Shown: positions 17,021-27,065 of the stretch, piece by piece
Layout: every line of letters begins with the position of its first letter
How positions within the stretch are numbered: position 1 is the first letter of the stretch
NCBI RefSeq assembly: GCF_000282055.1
Contig: NZ_AKJZ01000027.1
Coordinates: 31,592 to 95,591 of the forward strand
Direction: 5' to 3'
DNA: 64,000 nt
From: Flavobacterium sp. CF136
GTDB taxonomy: Bacteria > Bacteroidota > Bacteroidia > Flavobacteriales > Flavobacteriaceae
Made by a program: the position numbers and the translations under genes
The notes under the pieces: generated by a model
Told to the model about the DNA's origin: nothing
Database searches by the model: none
The model's input: the letters and a program-made list of their open reading frames with translations, nothing else

Positions 17021-18274
17021 TTAATCTCTAAAATCATTAAGAGATTTCTCGATAATTTCAAGACACTCCTGAATTTGAGTTTCAGTCATTACCAATGGCG
17101 GTGCCAATCTGATTTTATTACCGTGAGTTGGTTTAGCCAACAATCCGTTATCTCTGAATTTCAAACAAATTTCCCAAGCCAGATCAGAATCTTCACTACA
17201 GTTAATTACTATTGCATTTAATAAACCTTTTCCACGAACCAAAGTAATTAAGTCATTACGCTCTGCAATTTCATTTAATCCTTTTCTAAGAATAATTCCT
17301 AAACGCTCAGCATTTTCAGCTAACTTTTCATCTCTGACAACTTCAAGCGCAGCAATTGCTACAGCTGCTGCAACAGGATTCCCTCCAAAAGTAGATCCGT
17401 GCTGTCCCGGTTTGATCACATTCATGATTTCGTTATTCGCCAAGACTGCAGAAACCGGATAAACTCCACCAGAAATAGCTTTTCCTAAAATTAAAATATC
17501 AGGTTGTACATTTTCATGATGAACGGCCAATAATTTTCCTGTGCGTGCAATTCCGGTCTGAACTTCATCCGCAATAAACAAAACATTATGTTTCTCACAA
17601 AGTGCTTTTGCTTTCGCCAAATAACCTTCAGAAGGAACATATACTCCTGCTTCACCCTGGATTGGTTCAACAAGAAAACCGGCAATATTTTTTGATGATT
17701 CTAAAGTTTTTTCAAGAGCTTCTAAATTATCATATTCAATTTTTATAAATCCATCTGTAAAAGGTCCAAAGTTTTTACGGGCATTTTCATCATTCGAGAA
17801 AGAAATAATCGTTGTGGTTCTTCCATGAAAATTATTCTCACAAACAATAATCTGTGCAAGGTCCTCATGAATTCCTTTTACTTCATAAGCCCATTTTCTA
17901 CATAGTTTCAGAGCAGTTTCAACCGCTTCAGCACCAGTATTCATTGGTAATACTTTATCAAAACCAAAATAATTTGTTATAAATTCTTCGTAATTTCCTA
18001 ATTTATCATTGTAAAAAGCACGAGAAGTCAAAGTCAGTTTTTGAGCCTGATCTGTCATCGCTTTTACAATTACAGGATGACAATGCCCTTGATTCACGGC
18101 AGAATAAGCCGATAAAAAGTCATAATATTTTTTTCCGTCTACATCCCATACATATACCCCTTCTCCTTTTTCCAAAACAACCGGAAGCGGATGGTAATTA
18201 TGTGCCCCATATTTATTTTCTTTTTCAATCAAAACTTCCGATTTCGATGAAAGAATTTCCTGCTTATGTCCCAT
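17021..18274 (-). CDS. rocD: Ornithine--oxo-acid transaminase
   Basis: This 417-residue class III aminotransferase converts ornithine and 2-oxoglutarate to glutamate semialdehyde and glutamate. It has the hallmark N-terminus [46 protein letters not shown] (PLP phosphate site), [29 protein letters not shown] (PLP aspartate) and LGKAISGG with the Schiff-base lysine. It is transcribed away from an Lrp/AsnC-family gene 200 nt off, the usual layout for amino-acid-responsive control. A secreted cyanophycinase-like gene nearby suggests the locus handles arginine or ornithine from peptides or polymers. Confidence 0.95.
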   Translation of the reverse strand: MGHKQEILSSKSEVLIEKENKYGAHNYHPLPVVLEKGEGVYVWDVDGKKYYDFLSAYSAVNQGHCHPVIVKAMTDQAQKLTLTSRAFYNDKLGNYEEFITNYFGFDKVLPMNTGAEAVETALKLCRKWAYEVKGIHEDLAQIIVCENNFHGRTTTIISFSNDENARKNFGPFTDGFIKIEYDNLEALEKTLESSKNIAGFLVEPIQGEAGVYVPSEGYLAKAKALCEKHNVLFIADEVQTGIARTGKLLAVHHENVQPDILILGKAISGGVYPVSAVLANNEIMNVIKPGQHGSTFGGNPVAAAVAIAALEVVRDEKLAENAERLGIILRKGLNEIAERNDLITLVRGKGLLNAIVINCSEDSDLAWEICLKFRDNGLLAKPTHGNKIRLAPPLVMTETQIQECLEIIEKSLNDFRD

Positions 18275-18474
18275 GATAATTTGTTTTTAATAAAACAAAA
18301 ATATAAAAATTATTTATTCATTGCGATTAAATGATTATTTTTAACTTAAAATTACTTTTAAAAAATCAAAATAACTTATTTTAACACAAATATAAGTCAT
18401 TTTAAAATTTCGCTTTTAATAAAGCAAATCAGACTTATTTTTATCTTTACATAAATTAAAAGAAAAGAGGCTGC
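18275..18474. promoter_or_regulatory. Divergent promoter region, rocD / Lrp-type regulator
   Basis: This 200-nt AT-rich spacer includes 'aaataacttattttaacacaaatataagtcatttt' (about 18368-18404), two AAyAAsTyATTTTA-like half-sites on which an Lrp-family protein could act. On the minus strand TATATTTG (about 18386-18393) is a -7 match for rocD. The operator is inferred, not shown. Confidence 0.4.
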
Positions 18475-18927
18475 ATGGATATCCTGGATGAATTTGACAT
18501 AAAAATTATAAAAGAATTAGAAAAAGACGGAAGAATTGCATATTCGACCATTGCAACTAATTTGAAAATTTCAAATACAATGGTGCATCAGCGCATTAAC
18601 CGTTTATTTGAGCAAGGCATAATTACCGGCATCAAACCCATCTTAAACGAAAAGCAAATTGGCTATGATTGGGCTTCTTTTACCGGAATTACACTCAATA
18701 AAGATTCTGATTCTGATCGAATTATCGAAGCATTAAAAAAGATTCCCGAAATTACGGAATGTTATTATGTAACCGGATCGTTTACACTGTACCTAAAAAT
18801 TACAGCAAAAAACCATGAACACATGCGTAAAATATTATATGAAAAAATCGACAACATTCCCGGGATCGCAAAAACAGATTCAATGATCGAATTAGGCTGC
18901 GCTTTTAAACGAAATATTAGCTTGTAA
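18475..18927 (+). CDS. Lrp/AsnC-family transcriptional regulator
   Basis: The 150-residue protein has an N-terminal winged HTH (LDEFDIKIIKELEKDGRIAYSTIATNLKISNTMVHQRINRLFEQGII, residues 2-48) and a C-terminal RAM/AsnC ligand-binding domain (SDRIIEALKKIPEITECYYVTGSFTLYLKITAKNHEHM). Members bind amino acids and regulate their metabolism. Divergent placement from ornithine aminotransferase suggests it senses an amino acid such as ornithine or arginine and controls rocD. Confidence 0.93.
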   Translation: MDILDEFDIKIIKELEKDGRIAYSTIATNLKISNTMVHQRINRLFEQGIITGIKPILNEKQIGYDWASFTGITLNKDSDSDRIIEALKKIPEITECYYVTGSFTLYLKITAKNHEHMRKILYEKIDNIPGIAKTDSMIELGCAFKRNISL

Positions 18928-18961
18928 TAAAAAGAGCCTTAATCAAACAAAATTACCATCT

Positions 18962-19825
18962 ATGAAAAACCTTTTTCCTTTTAGATTTTCTTTGAATAAA
19001 TTTATGGCTATTCTGCTCCTGTTTACCGGTAATTTTCTACAGGCACAAACATCAAAGGGAAAATTATTTATAATTGGAGGCGGTAACCGGTCTGATGATC
19101 TGATGAAACAATTATTAGGTATCGCAGAACTGGGCCCAAAAGATTATATAGTGGTATTGCCAATGTCAAGCGAAGAACCTGACAGCTCTTTTATCTTTTT
19201 TAAAACGCAAATGGTAAAACTAACATCAAATCCAATTATAATGCTGAATTTCAATAAAGAAACAGCACAAAACAAAACACTTACAGATTCTGTTCAAAAA
19301 GCAAAATTGATTTTTATAAGTGGCGGGGACCAAACCCGTTTTATGAAAATTGTCCAAAATACACCAATAAAAACAGCTATACAAAAAGCTTACGAAAATG
19401 GGAGCACAATTTCCGGAACAAGTGCCGGAGCAGCTGTAATGTCTGAAAAAATGATTACCGGAAATCAAAAATTAGAAAAAGAATATTCCGGAACTTTTGA
19501 TAATATCAGATATGATAATTTAGAAACTGCAGAAGGTTTAGGTTTACTGAAAACGGCTGTAATTGACCAGCATTTTTTGAAGAGAAACCGTTACAATCGT
19601 TTACTTTCAGGTTTGGTTGAATTTCCTGATTTAACCGGAATTGGAATTGACGAAGCGACTGCAATTATTGTACGGAATAATCAGGTTGAAGTTGCCGGAG
19701 AAAGTGAAGTTATTGTAGTCCGAAAACCAAAAGGAATTTTGAAATCTAAAAAAGGCAATCTGATTTCGATTGAAAAACTGGAAATGAGTATTTACAACGC
19801 CGGACAAAAATTTAATATTAAATAA
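18962..19825 (+). CDS. Exported cyanophycinase-like peptidase (S51 family)
   Basis: A signal peptide (to about residue 29, LQAQ) leads into a 287-residue S51-type fold: KGKLFIIGGGNRSDDLMKQ, IFISGGDQTRF (about 118-127) and the nucleophile elbow ISGTSAGAAVMSE with Ser154, then VIDQHFLKRNRYNRL and GIGIDEATAIIV. Cyanophycinase cuts the Asp-Arg polymer cyanophycin into beta-Asp-Arg dipeptides. Export suggests use of external polymer or peptides rather than storage turnover. The next gene starts 3 nt after the stop, so the two are cotranscribed. Confidence 0.88.
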   Translation: MKNLFPFRFSLNKFMAILLLFTGNFLQAQTSKGKLFIIGGGNRSDDLMKQLLGIAELGPKDYIVVLPMSSEEPDSSFIFFKTQMVKLTSNPIIMLNFNKETAQNKTLTDSVQKAKLIFISGGDQTRFMKIVQNTPIKTAIQKAYENGSTISGTSAGAAVMSEKMITGNQKLEKEYSGTFDNIRYDNLETAEGLGLLKTAVIDQHFLKRNRYNRLLSGLVEFPDLTGIGIDEATAIIVRNNQVEVAGESEVIVVRKPKGILKSKKGNLISIEKLEMSIYNAGQKFNIK

Positions 19826-19827
19826 TA

Positions 19828-22029
19828 ATGTTTAATTATTCTGAAATCTTAAAAATAACCTTTACTATTTTTTGCATTAGTTTTCAGCTTACAGCGCAAA
19901 AAATCAATCCAAAAGAAGTTTTACGTCTTGAAAAAGCTGCACAGCAGGTAAACATAATTCGGGACAATTGGGGAATTCCGCATATTTACGGAAAAACGGA
20001 TGCAGATGCCGTTTTTGGTCTGCTGTATGCGCAATGTGAAGATGATTTTAAACGGATTGAAATGAATTATATCGAAAAACTGGGCCGTCTTTCAGAAATT
20101 AAAGGACAATCAGTTTTGTACAACGATTTGGAAATTCGCTTATTAATTGATGCTGAAGAAGCAAAATCAGACTACAAAAAAGCACCGCTTTGGCTTAAAA
20201 AACTATTAAACAGCTATGCTGATGCGATTAATTTTTATTTATACAAACATCCTGAAATTAAACCCGCGCTTTTAACTCATTTTGAACCCTGGTTTCCGCT
20301 TTTATGGACCGACGGAAGTATTGGTGCCATCAGCACTGCAGATCTTTCTACAGGAGAGCTCAAAACTTTTTATTCCGGTAACAATGATAAAGTAGCTTAC
20401 ACAGAAAGAGAAAAAAATGTGCAGACCGGTTCAAATGGATTTGCTTTTGCCCCATCAAAAACCGCTGACGGAAATTCGATTTTATATATTAATCCGCATA
20501 CAACTTTCTATTTCAGGCCCGAAGTTCAGGTTACAAGCGAGGAAGGTCTGAATGCTTACGGAGCCGTTACCTGGGGACAATTTTTTATTTATCAGGGATT
20601 CAATGAAAATTGTGGCTGGATGCATACTTCCTCAAATGTTGATGTTGCCGATATGTATGCAGAAAAAATCAGCAATAAAAAAGGAAAATTATTCTATGAA
20701 TTCGATAACAAACTTCTACCGGTAATCGAAAAAGAAATCACAATAAACTATACGGAGAACGGAAAATTAATTCTAAAAAAATTCAAAACTTATTTTACCA
20801 ACAACGGTCCGATTATGGCCAAACGTGACGGAAAATGGATTAGTCTAAAATCGATGAACCGCTCGATGAATAGTTTGATTCAGAGTTGGGTAAGAACAAA
20901 ATCAAAGAGTTTTGATGATTATAAAAAAGCAATGGATTTGAAAGCCAATACTTCAAACAATACGGTTTATGGTGATAACAAAGGTAATATTGCGTACTGG
21001 CATGGTAATTTTATTCCGATAAGGGATAAAACTTTCAATTGGTCAAAAGTTGTTGACGGATCAATATCTTCAACTCAATGGAAGGGTTTGCATGAAGTTG
21101 ATGAAACTGTTCATCTATACAATCCTGTAAATGGCTGGCTTCAGAATTGCAATTCAACTCCTTACAGCGTTGCAGGCGAAAACAGCCCGAAAGAGGAAAA
21201 TTACATTCCTTACATGGCACCGGACGGAGAAAATTTCAGAGGTATAAATGCCGTTCGAATTTTCAGCAAAGATGAAAAATATACTTTAGACAAAGTAATT
21301 GCTGACGGCTATGATTCTAAATTATCCATTTTTGAAATTCTGATTCCGGGTTTAATTTCTATTTTTGAAAAAAATATAAAACCCACAGATCCTGAATATA
21401 CTGATTTGATTGAGCCTGTTACACTTTTAAAAAATTGGGATTATTATGCTAAAGAAAATTCAGTTGCTACTACATTAGCCGTTGAATGGGCTTATAAACT
21501 AGATCCGATTATTCAAAAAACATATATTGATGAAGGCGAACTTGATCAGGTAGAAAACACAAAACTTTTCGCTAAAAATGCAACGCCAAATCAAGTTATT
21601 CCACAATTGCAGACAGTCATAAAAGAATTAAAATCAAAATGGGGAACCTGGCAGGTAGCCTGGGGTGATGTAAATCGTTTTCAGCGTTCGAGTGGTGATA
21701 TTGATTTAAAATACGATGATAATAAAACCAGTTTACCAATCGGTTTTGGTCCGGGTTCATGGGGAAGTCTTCCGTCTTTTAAAAGCAATTATCAAAATAA
21801 TTCTAAAAAACGTTATGGCTATAATGGCAATAGTTTTGTCTGTGCCGTTGAGTTTGGTCCAAGAATCAAAGCTAAGTCATTATTAGCCGGAGGAAATAGC
21901 GGTAACGTAAATTCGAAACACTTTTATGATCAGGCTGAAATTTATCAAAAAGGCCAATTTAAAGATGTTTTATTTTACAAAGAAGATGTCATAAAAAATG
22001 CCGAACGAACTTATCATCCCGGCGAATAA
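19828..22029 (+). CDS. Exported penicillin-acylase-family (Ntn hydrolase) enzyme
   Basis: The 733-residue precursor has a signal peptide (about 1-23), an alpha-chain region (VNIIRDNWGIPHIYGKTDADAVFGLLYAQCEDDF) and an autocleavage site at QTGSNGFAFAPSKT, where Ser202 would become the N-terminal nucleophile of the beta chain. NPHTTFYFRPEVQV and the C-terminal VNRFQRSSGDIDLKYDD and FGPRIKAKSLLAGGNSGN are also typical. Relatives hydrolyse amides such as penicillins, acyl-homoserine lactones or N-acyl amino acids. Coupling to a cyanophycinase-like gene suggests a secreted amide-degrading pair. Substrate unknown. Confidence 0.88.
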   Translation: MFNYSEILKITFTIFCISFQLTAQKINPKEVLRLEKAAQQVNIIRDNWGIPHIYGKTDADAVFGLLYAQCEDDFKRIEMNYIEKLGRLSEIKGQSVLYNDLEIRLLIDAEEAKSDYKKAPLWLKKLLNSYADAINFYLYKHPEIKPALLTHFEPWFPLLWTDGSIGAISTADLSTGELKTFYSGNNDKVAYTEREKNVQTGSNGFAFAPSKTADGNSILYINPHTTFYFRPEVQVTSEEGLNAYGAVTWGQFFIYQGFNENCGWMHTSSNVDVADMYAEKISNKKGKLFYEFDNKLLPVIEKEITINYTENGKLILKKFKTYFTNNGPIMAKRDGKWISLKSMNRSMNSLIQSWVRTKSKSFDDYKKAMDLKANTSNNTVYGDNKGNIAYWHGNFIPIRDKTFNWSKVVDGSISSTQWKGLHEVDETVHLYNPVNGWLQNCNSTPYSVAGENSPKEENYIPYMAPDGENFRGINAVRIFSKDEKYTLDKVIADGYDSKLSIFEILIPGLISIFEKNIKPTDPEYTDLIEPVTLLKNWDYYAKENSVATTLAVEWAYKLDPIIQKTYIDEGELDQVENTKLFAKNATPNQVIPQLQTVIKELKSKWGTWQVAWGDVNRFQRSSGDIDLKYDDNKTSLPIGFGPGSWGSLPSFKSNYQNNSKKRYGYNGNSFVCAVEFGPRIKAKSLLAGGNSGNVNSKHFYDQAEIYQKGQFKDVLFYKEDVIKNAERTYHPGE

Positions 22030-22057
22030 TTTATTAACCTATAACATCCAAAATTTA

Positions 22058-22090
22058 AACCTCAGAAGAAATATCTTTTGAGGTTTTTTT
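22058..22090 (+). terminator. Terminator after the acylase gene
   Basis: AACCTCAGAAG / CTTTTGAGGTT stem followed by T7. Confidence 0.88.
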
Positions 22091-22131
22091 GTAACATAAT
22101 ATTTCTGATATTTGTGTAAAATCGTCAAATT

Positions 22132-22905
22132 ATGAAAAAATCAACATTCTTATTTTTAGCTATCATCTTATTTTACAGCAACATGAATGCACAATTAAAA
22201 CCCGTAAAATACAATGATGGAAATCAGATTTTAAATGGACTATCGATAAAAGCTTCCAAAAAAAGCAATCACAATCCCGGGATTTTAATGCTTCCTGCCT
22301 GGAAAGGAATCGATAATGCTTCTAAAGAAATTGCCCAGAATTTATCAAAATTGGGCTATACCGTTTTCATAGCTGATATATATGGTGAAGGAAATTATCC
22401 AAAAGACAATGCAGAAGCAGGAAAACAAGCAGGTTTCTATAAAAAAAATTATGAAGCTTATCAGAAACGAATCAATTTAGCCCTGCAGGAATTAATTAAA
22501 TCAGGTGCAAATGCTGATAATATTGTTGCTATAGGATATTGTTTTGGAGGAACGGGAGTTTTAGAAGCTGCACGCGGACATTTGAATGTGAAAGGAGTAG
22601 TTTCTTTTCATGGAGGTTTAGGCAAAGATGCTTCACGTTCAACTGAACCTATTACAGCTAAAGTTTTAATTTGTCACGGAGCTGATGATCCAAATGTAAA
22701 AGCTGAAGAAATTACTGCTTTTCAGCAGGAAATGAGAGATACTAAAGCAGATTGGCAAATGATTTATTATGCAAATGCCGTACATTCTTTTACTAACCCT
22801 GAAGCAGGAAATGACAACTCAAAAGGAGCTGCTTATAATCCGGTAGCTGCAAAAAGATCATTCGAACACCTACAGCTTTTTCTGAGTGAAGTATTAAAAA
22901 AATAA
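22132..22905 (+). CDS. Exported dienelactone hydrolase family protein
   Basis: This 257-residue alpha/beta hydrolase has a signal peptide (about 1-20, NMNA). The DLH triad is readable: Cys137 in GYCFGG, Asp186 in GADDPNV and His218 in NAVHSFTNP. GVVSFHGGL is a further family landmark. DLH-family enzymes open lactones or cleave esters; the physiological substrate of exported Bacteroidetes members is not established. It lies between two independent transcription units. Confidence 0.88.
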   Translation: MKKSTFLFLAIILFYSNMNAQLKPVKYNDGNQILNGLSIKASKKSNHNPGILMLPAWKGIDNASKEIAQNLSKLGYTVFIADIYGEGNYPKDNAEAGKQAGFYKKNYEAYQKRINLALQELIKSGANADNIVAIGYCFGGTGVLEAARGHLNVKGVVSFHGGLGKDASRSTEPITAKVLICHGADDPNVKAEEITAFQQEMRDTKADWQMIYYANAVHSFTNPEAGNDNSKGAAYNPVAAKRSFEHLQLFLSEVLKK

Positions 22906-22945
22906 AATCTAAAACAAACTAAACCAAAATCAACCAAAATTACAG

Positions 22946-23917
22946 ATGTCAAAAAGTACGATTAGAAAAGATAAAACGTGCCTGAATTGCCGGCATGTTG
23001 TTGATCAAAAATTTTGCCCAAATTGTGGGCAGGAAAACACAGACACCCGGAAAACGTTTCATCATTTATTTATTCATTTCTTTGAAGATTTGACGCATTA
23101 CGAAAATGCCTTCTGGAAAACCATTCGAAATCTGCTTTTTAGGCCTGCTGCACTAACCAAAGAATATCTTTCAGGAAAAAGATTATCTTACCTTGCTCCT
23201 GTTCGCCTTTATATTTTTATAAGTTTTGTTACTTTTCTTTTAATTACTTTGTTCCCTGATAAAGTAAATGAAAACCTCGATAAGGCCGATAAAAAAATTT
23301 CTTCTAAATTCGAAAAAAAAGATAAAAAGGTACATAAAGCTTTTAACCCCAATAAGCATTTTGAATTGACTCCGATGAAAGAAATCGACTCGATTCAGAA
23401 ATATGGCAAGGAAGAGGACAAATTTTCAGGATTTGAATATTGGTTTTACGAAAAGGCTGTACATGTTACCGAGCATAATACTCAAAAAGAAATTATAGTA
23501 AAATTCATTGAATCCTTTATTCATAATATTCCCAAAATACTTTTCATCATAATGCCTTTCTTTGCCTTCTTTTTATGGATTTTTCATAACAAAAAGAAAT
23601 GGTATTATTTTGATCACGGAATTTTTACGCTCCATTATTTTTCATTTTTACTTTTAATATTTCTCATCTTATTCATTACCAACAAAGTAATTGGATTATT
23701 TGGAGAAGACAGTCCAATTGCATTTATTGCAGACTTATCTACTTTTGTTGGAATGATTTGGATGTTCTATTATTTTTATCCTGCGCATCACCGTTTTTAT
23801 GGAGAGACCAGATTTGTTTCATTTGTTAAAAGTGTAATATTGTTCTTTATAAACTCCTTTTTTATTCTATTTTTACTTATACTTTATGTTCTGTACATAT
23901 TCATCAATTTACACTAA
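22946..23917 (+). CDS. DUF3667 family membrane protein with N-terminal zinc ribbon
   Basis: A 323-residue protein with two CxxC knuckles, CLNC (12-15) and CPNC (24-27), then TRKTFHHLFIHFFEDLTHYENAFWKTIRNLLFRPAALTKEYLSGKRLSYLAPVRLYIFISF, the signature of DUF3667. A charged Lys-rich linker (about 112-135) is followed by four C-terminal hydrophobic segments. Function unknown. It is 8 nt upstream of the M28 peptidase gene and probably cotranscribed. Confidence 0.88.
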   Translation: MSKSTIRKDKTCLNCRHVVDQKFCPNCGQENTDTRKTFHHLFIHFFEDLTHYENAFWKTIRNLLFRPAALTKEYLSGKRLSYLAPVRLYIFISFVTFLLITLFPDKVNENLDKADKKISSKFEKKDKKVHKAFNPNKHFELTPMKEIDSIQKYGKEEDKFSGFEYWFYEKAVHVTEHNTQKEIIVKFIESFIHNIPKILFIIMPFFAFFLWIFHNKKKWYYFDHGIFTLHYFSFLLLIFLILFITNKVIGLFGEDSPIAFIADLSTFVGMIWMFYYFYPAHHRFYGETRFVSFVKSVILFFINSFFILFLLILYVLYIFINLH

Positions 23918-23924
23918 TTAAAGA

Positions 23925-24941
23925 ATGAAAAAAATTATTATTCTATTACTAATTGTTTCTGCATTTTCATGTAAAAACACACAGTCGGCTGCTTCAAAAG
24001 ATAATTCAGATCCAACTAAATACATGAAGATCATTACTGCTGAAGATTTAAAAACGATGCTTTATGTTGTTGCTTCAGATGAAATGGAAGGTCGGGAAAC
24101 TGGCTCAAAAGGACAGAAAAAAGCAGGACTTTATATGATTGAACAATACAAAAAAAATGATGTTGCATTTCCTAAAGGAGCAACAGATTATTACCAACAT
24201 ATTCCTGCAGCTTTTTTAAATGCAAGACGCAATGAAAACCTTCCTGATTCAGAAAATATCTGGGCTTATATTGAAGGTTCGGAAAAACCGGATGAAGTTT
24301 TGGTAATCTCTGCACATTATGATCACGTAGGAATAAAAAATGGAGAAGTTTATAACGGAGCTGACGATGATGGTTCTGGAACAGTAGCTGTATTAGAAAT
24401 AGCAAAAGCATTCGCAAAAGCAAAAAAAGACGGACACGGGCCTAAACGCTCTATCCTGTTTCTGCATGTTACCGGTGAAGAGCATGGCTTACACGGATCC
24501 CGTTATTATTCTGAAAATCCATTATTTCCAATTGCAAATACAATCACTGATATCAATATCGACATGATTGGCCGTCGTGATGTTGAACATGCTAAAACAA
24601 ACAATTATGTTTATGTAATTGGAGCTAACCGATTATCGACTGATTTACATAATGCAGTTGTCGCACAAAACGAAAAATATACCAAATTAGATTTAGATTT
24701 TAAATTTAATGATCCCAAAGATCCGAATCATTTTTACGAGCGTTCTGATCATTATAACTTCGCAAAAAATGGTATTCCAGCTGTTTTCTTTTTTAATGGT
24801 GTTCACGAAGATTACCACGGAAAGGGTGATGAACCTCAAAAAATTGAATATGATGCTTTAACAAAAAGAGCGCAGCTTGCTTTTGTTGTTGCCTGGGATT
24901 TGGCAAACAGAGAGAACAGACCTGTGGTTGATAAAAAATAG
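23925..24941 (+). CDS. M28-family zinc aminopeptidase lipoprotein
   Basis: The 338-residue lipoprotein has a lipobox AFSC (Cys16). The M28 di-zinc site is visible: HYD (His131, Asp133), GADDDGSG (Asp148), the catalytic EE in HVTGEEHGLHGS (Glu185-186), Asp213 in NIDMIGR, and SDHYNFAKNGIPAVFFF near the C-terminus. It removes N-terminal residues from peptides outside the inner membrane, probably for nutrient acquisition. The ENL substrate-lid region is short, so specificity cannot be called. Confidence 0.93.
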   Translation: MKKIIILLLIVSAFSCKNTQSAASKDNSDPTKYMKIITAEDLKTMLYVVASDEMEGRETGSKGQKKAGLYMIEQYKKNDVAFPKGATDYYQHIPAAFLNARRNENLPDSENIWAYIEGSEKPDEVLVISAHYDHVGIKNGEVYNGADDDGSGTVAVLEIAKAFAKAKKDGHGPKRSILFLHVTGEEHGLHGSRYYSENPLFPIANTITDINIDMIGRRDVEHAKTNNYVYVIGANRLSTDLHNAVVAQNEKYTKLDLDFKFNDPKDPNHFYERSDHYNFAKNGIPAVFFFNGVHEDYHGKGDEPQKIEYDALTKRAQLAFVVAWDLANRENRPVVDKK

Positions 24942-24988
24942 AGACTCTAAGTTGCTAAGATTCTAAGCTACTAAGTTTAAAAAAAGTA

Positions 24989-25021
24989 AAAAGGGATGAG
25001 TTAAAAAACTATCCCTTTTAT
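24989..25021. terminator. Bidirectional terminator between M28 peptidase and rho
   Basis: The stem AAAAGGGAT (24989-24997) / ATCCCTTTT (25011-25019) serves both converging genes. It is framed by short repeats 'ctaagttgctaagattctaagctactaag' (24949-24976) and 'cttagtgtctcagcgacttagaa' (25058-25080). Confidence 0.8.
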
Positions 25022-25088
25022 ATTTATAGTAAACAATCTCAAAAATAAGATCCTTATACTTAGTGTCTCAGCGACTTAGAACCTTCCT

Positions 25089-26882
25089 TTAGTCATTCAT
25101 AGAAATCAAAAACTCTTCGTTATTTCTGGTTTTTTTGAAACGATCATTTACAAAATCCATTGATTCTACCGGATTCATATCTGATAAATATTTACGCATA
25201 ATCCACATTCTTTGTAACGTTTTCTCATCCAGTAATAAATCATCACGACGTGTACTTGATGACGTAAGATCGATTGCAGGGAAAATACGTTTGTTTGCAA
25301 TTTTACGATCCAATTGTAACTCCATATTACCGGTACCTTTAAACTCTTCAAAGATAACTTCGTCCATTTTAGAACCTGTTTCTGTCAATGCCGTTGCGAT
25401 GATACTTAATGAACCTCCATTTTCTACATTTCTTGCAGCTCCAAAGAAACGTTTTGGTTTTTGTAATGCATTCGCATCAACACCTCCACTTAAAACTTTA
25501 CCGGAAGCAGGCTGAACCGTATTGTAAGCTCTTGCCAAACGTGTAATGGAGTCTAATAAGATAACAACATCGTGTCCGCACTCTACTAAACGTTTTGCTT
25601 TTTCAAGTACAATATTGGCAATTTTTACGTGTTCTTGCGGCTCTCTGTCAAATGTCGAAGCAATAACTTCTCCTCTTACACTACGCTGCATATCTGTAAC
25701 CTCTTCTGGACGTTCATCAATCAAAAGAACAATTAAATAAACTTCAGGATGGTTGGCTGCTATAGCATTGGCAATGTCTTTTAGCAACATTGTTTTACCC
25801 GTTTTAGGCTGAGCGACAATCATACCACGCTGGCCTTTCCCTATCGGAGAAAATAAATCGATAATACGTGTTGAAACTGAACTGCCTTTTTCGGCTAATT
25901 TGAATTTTTCAGAAGGAAAAACCGGTGTTAAATGTTCGAAAGAAACTCTGTCACGAACTACTTGCGGATCGTGACCATTAATTTTCAATACACGAACCAA
26001 AGGGAAAAATTTCTCGCCTTCTTTAGGAGGACGAACTACTCCTTTTACAGTGTCTCCTGTTTTTAAACCAAATAATCTGATTTGTGAAGTAGATAAATAA
26101 ATATCATCCGGAGAAGCTAAATAATTATAATCTGATGAACGTAAGAATCCGTATCCGTCAGGCATCATTTCAAGAACACCTTCACTTTCAATAATTCCGT
26201 CAAACTCAAAGTCTGAATCCCTGAAATTATTTTTTTTATTTTTATGGTTTGGATTTTGGTTTCCGTTATTTCCATTCCCGTTTTGATTTGGATTCTGATT
26301 CGGGTTTTGGTTTGGATTCGGGTTTTTATTTTGATTCGGATTTATCTTTTTTACCGGAGCAGCTTGCTCAGTTTTTTCAGCTATTGGCGCAGGAGGAGTT
26401 ACAGTTTCAATTTCAGTTTCCCCAACTTGTTCAGAAGTTATTTCTTTTTCAGCTTCTTTTTCTTTTTGTATAGCGACTTTTTTCTCGTAAGCTGACTTAT
26501 TAAATTTTACAATTTTTGGTCCTTTCTTCTCTGACAACTTATTCTCAGAGATTTCTGTAACTTCCTGCACTTCCTTTGAAGCGGCCGGAATTTCATATTT
26601 TTCAGGAGCTTCCTCTACTTTATCAAATTCTAAAACAGGTGCATTTTTGCTAATGGCAGCTTTTTTTACAGGAACAATCCTCGCTCTTTTAGGTTTGTCA
26701 TCAACTATTTCCGCATCGGCTACAGCACTAACTGGCGGTGCTACAGTCGATTCTTGATGTGCTAAAATCTGACTAATTAAAGTCTCTTTTTTAACGCCAT
26801 TAAACTTTATAGTTTTAGCTAACTTAGCTATTTCTTGAAGCTCAGAAAGCTTCATTTCTTTTAATGCAGAAATATCAAACAT
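25089..26882 (-). CDS. rho: Transcription termination factor Rho with long disordered insert
   Basis: This 597-residue Rho is longer than the ~420-residue E. coli protein. It has an N-terminal RhoN helix bundle (1-43), a charged then Asn/Pro/Gln-rich insert (about 45-220; NPNQ-type repeats at 181-219), the RNA-binding cold-shock-like domain ([29 protein letters not shown], about 226-256), and the hexameric ATPase with Walker A AQPKTGKT (357-364) and [16 protein letters not shown]. Rho ends transcription at unstructured C-rich RNA. In gut Bacteroides a similar disordered Rho segment has been linked to phase separation. The insert is coded by a simple-sequence stretch at 26226-26342. Confidence 0.97.
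   Translation of the reverse strand: MFDISALKEMKLSELQEIAKLAKTIKFNGVKKETLISQILAHQESTVAPPVSAVADAEIVDDKPKRARIVPVKKAAISKNAPVLEFDKVEEAPEKYEIPAASKEVQEVTEISENKLSEKKGPKIVKFNKSAYEKKVAIQKEKEAEKEITSEQVGETEIETVTPPAPIAEKTEQAAPVKKINPNQNKNPNPNQNPNQNPNQNGNGNNGNQNPNHKNKKNNFRDSDFEFDGIIESEGVLEMMPDGYGFLRSSDYNYLASPDDIYLSTSQIRLFGLKTGDTVKGVVRPPKEGEKFFPLVRVLKINGHDPQVVRDRVSFEHLTPVFPSEKFKLAEKGSSVSTRIIDLFSPIGKGQRGMIVAQPKTGKTMLLKDIANAIAANHPEVYLIVLLIDERPEEVTDMQRSVRGEVIASTFDREPQEHVKIANIVLEKAKRLVECGHDVVILLDSITRLARAYNTVQPASGKVLSGGVDANALQKPKRFFGAARNVENGGSLSIIATALTETGSKMDEVIFEEFKGTGNMELQLDRKIANKRIFPAIDLTSSSTRRDDLLLDEKTLQRMWIMRKYLSDMNPVESMDFVNDRFKKTRNNEEFLISMND
26226..26342 (-). repeat. Simple-sequence tract encoding the Asn/Pro/Gln repeats of Rho
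   Basis: The + strand reads as repeated tttggattcgggt-like units and codes for NPNQ repeats, residues 181-219. Repeat-number change by slippage is likely between strains. The high-scoring + strand frames here are artefacts of the repeat. Confidence 0.8.
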
Positions 26883-27065
26883 GAATGTTCTATGAATTTA
26901 ATTATTTTAACGGAAATATTGTAAAAAGAATAGGTAGATTATTATTTTGAATTGACCGCAGTATGAAGTGCTTACGGTATTATGATGCAATAATACGAAT
27001 AAAATTTTATCATACAATAGTATTTATAAAAAAGAAAATATATTTTTGTAAAACAAATTCAGATC

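Noticed and set aside
26244..26495. Two + strand frames opposite rho encoding repetitive hydrophobic or Phe/Asp-rich peptides
   Set aside because: They are mirror images of the NPNQ simple-sequence tract and adjacent Lys/Glu-rich codons of rho.
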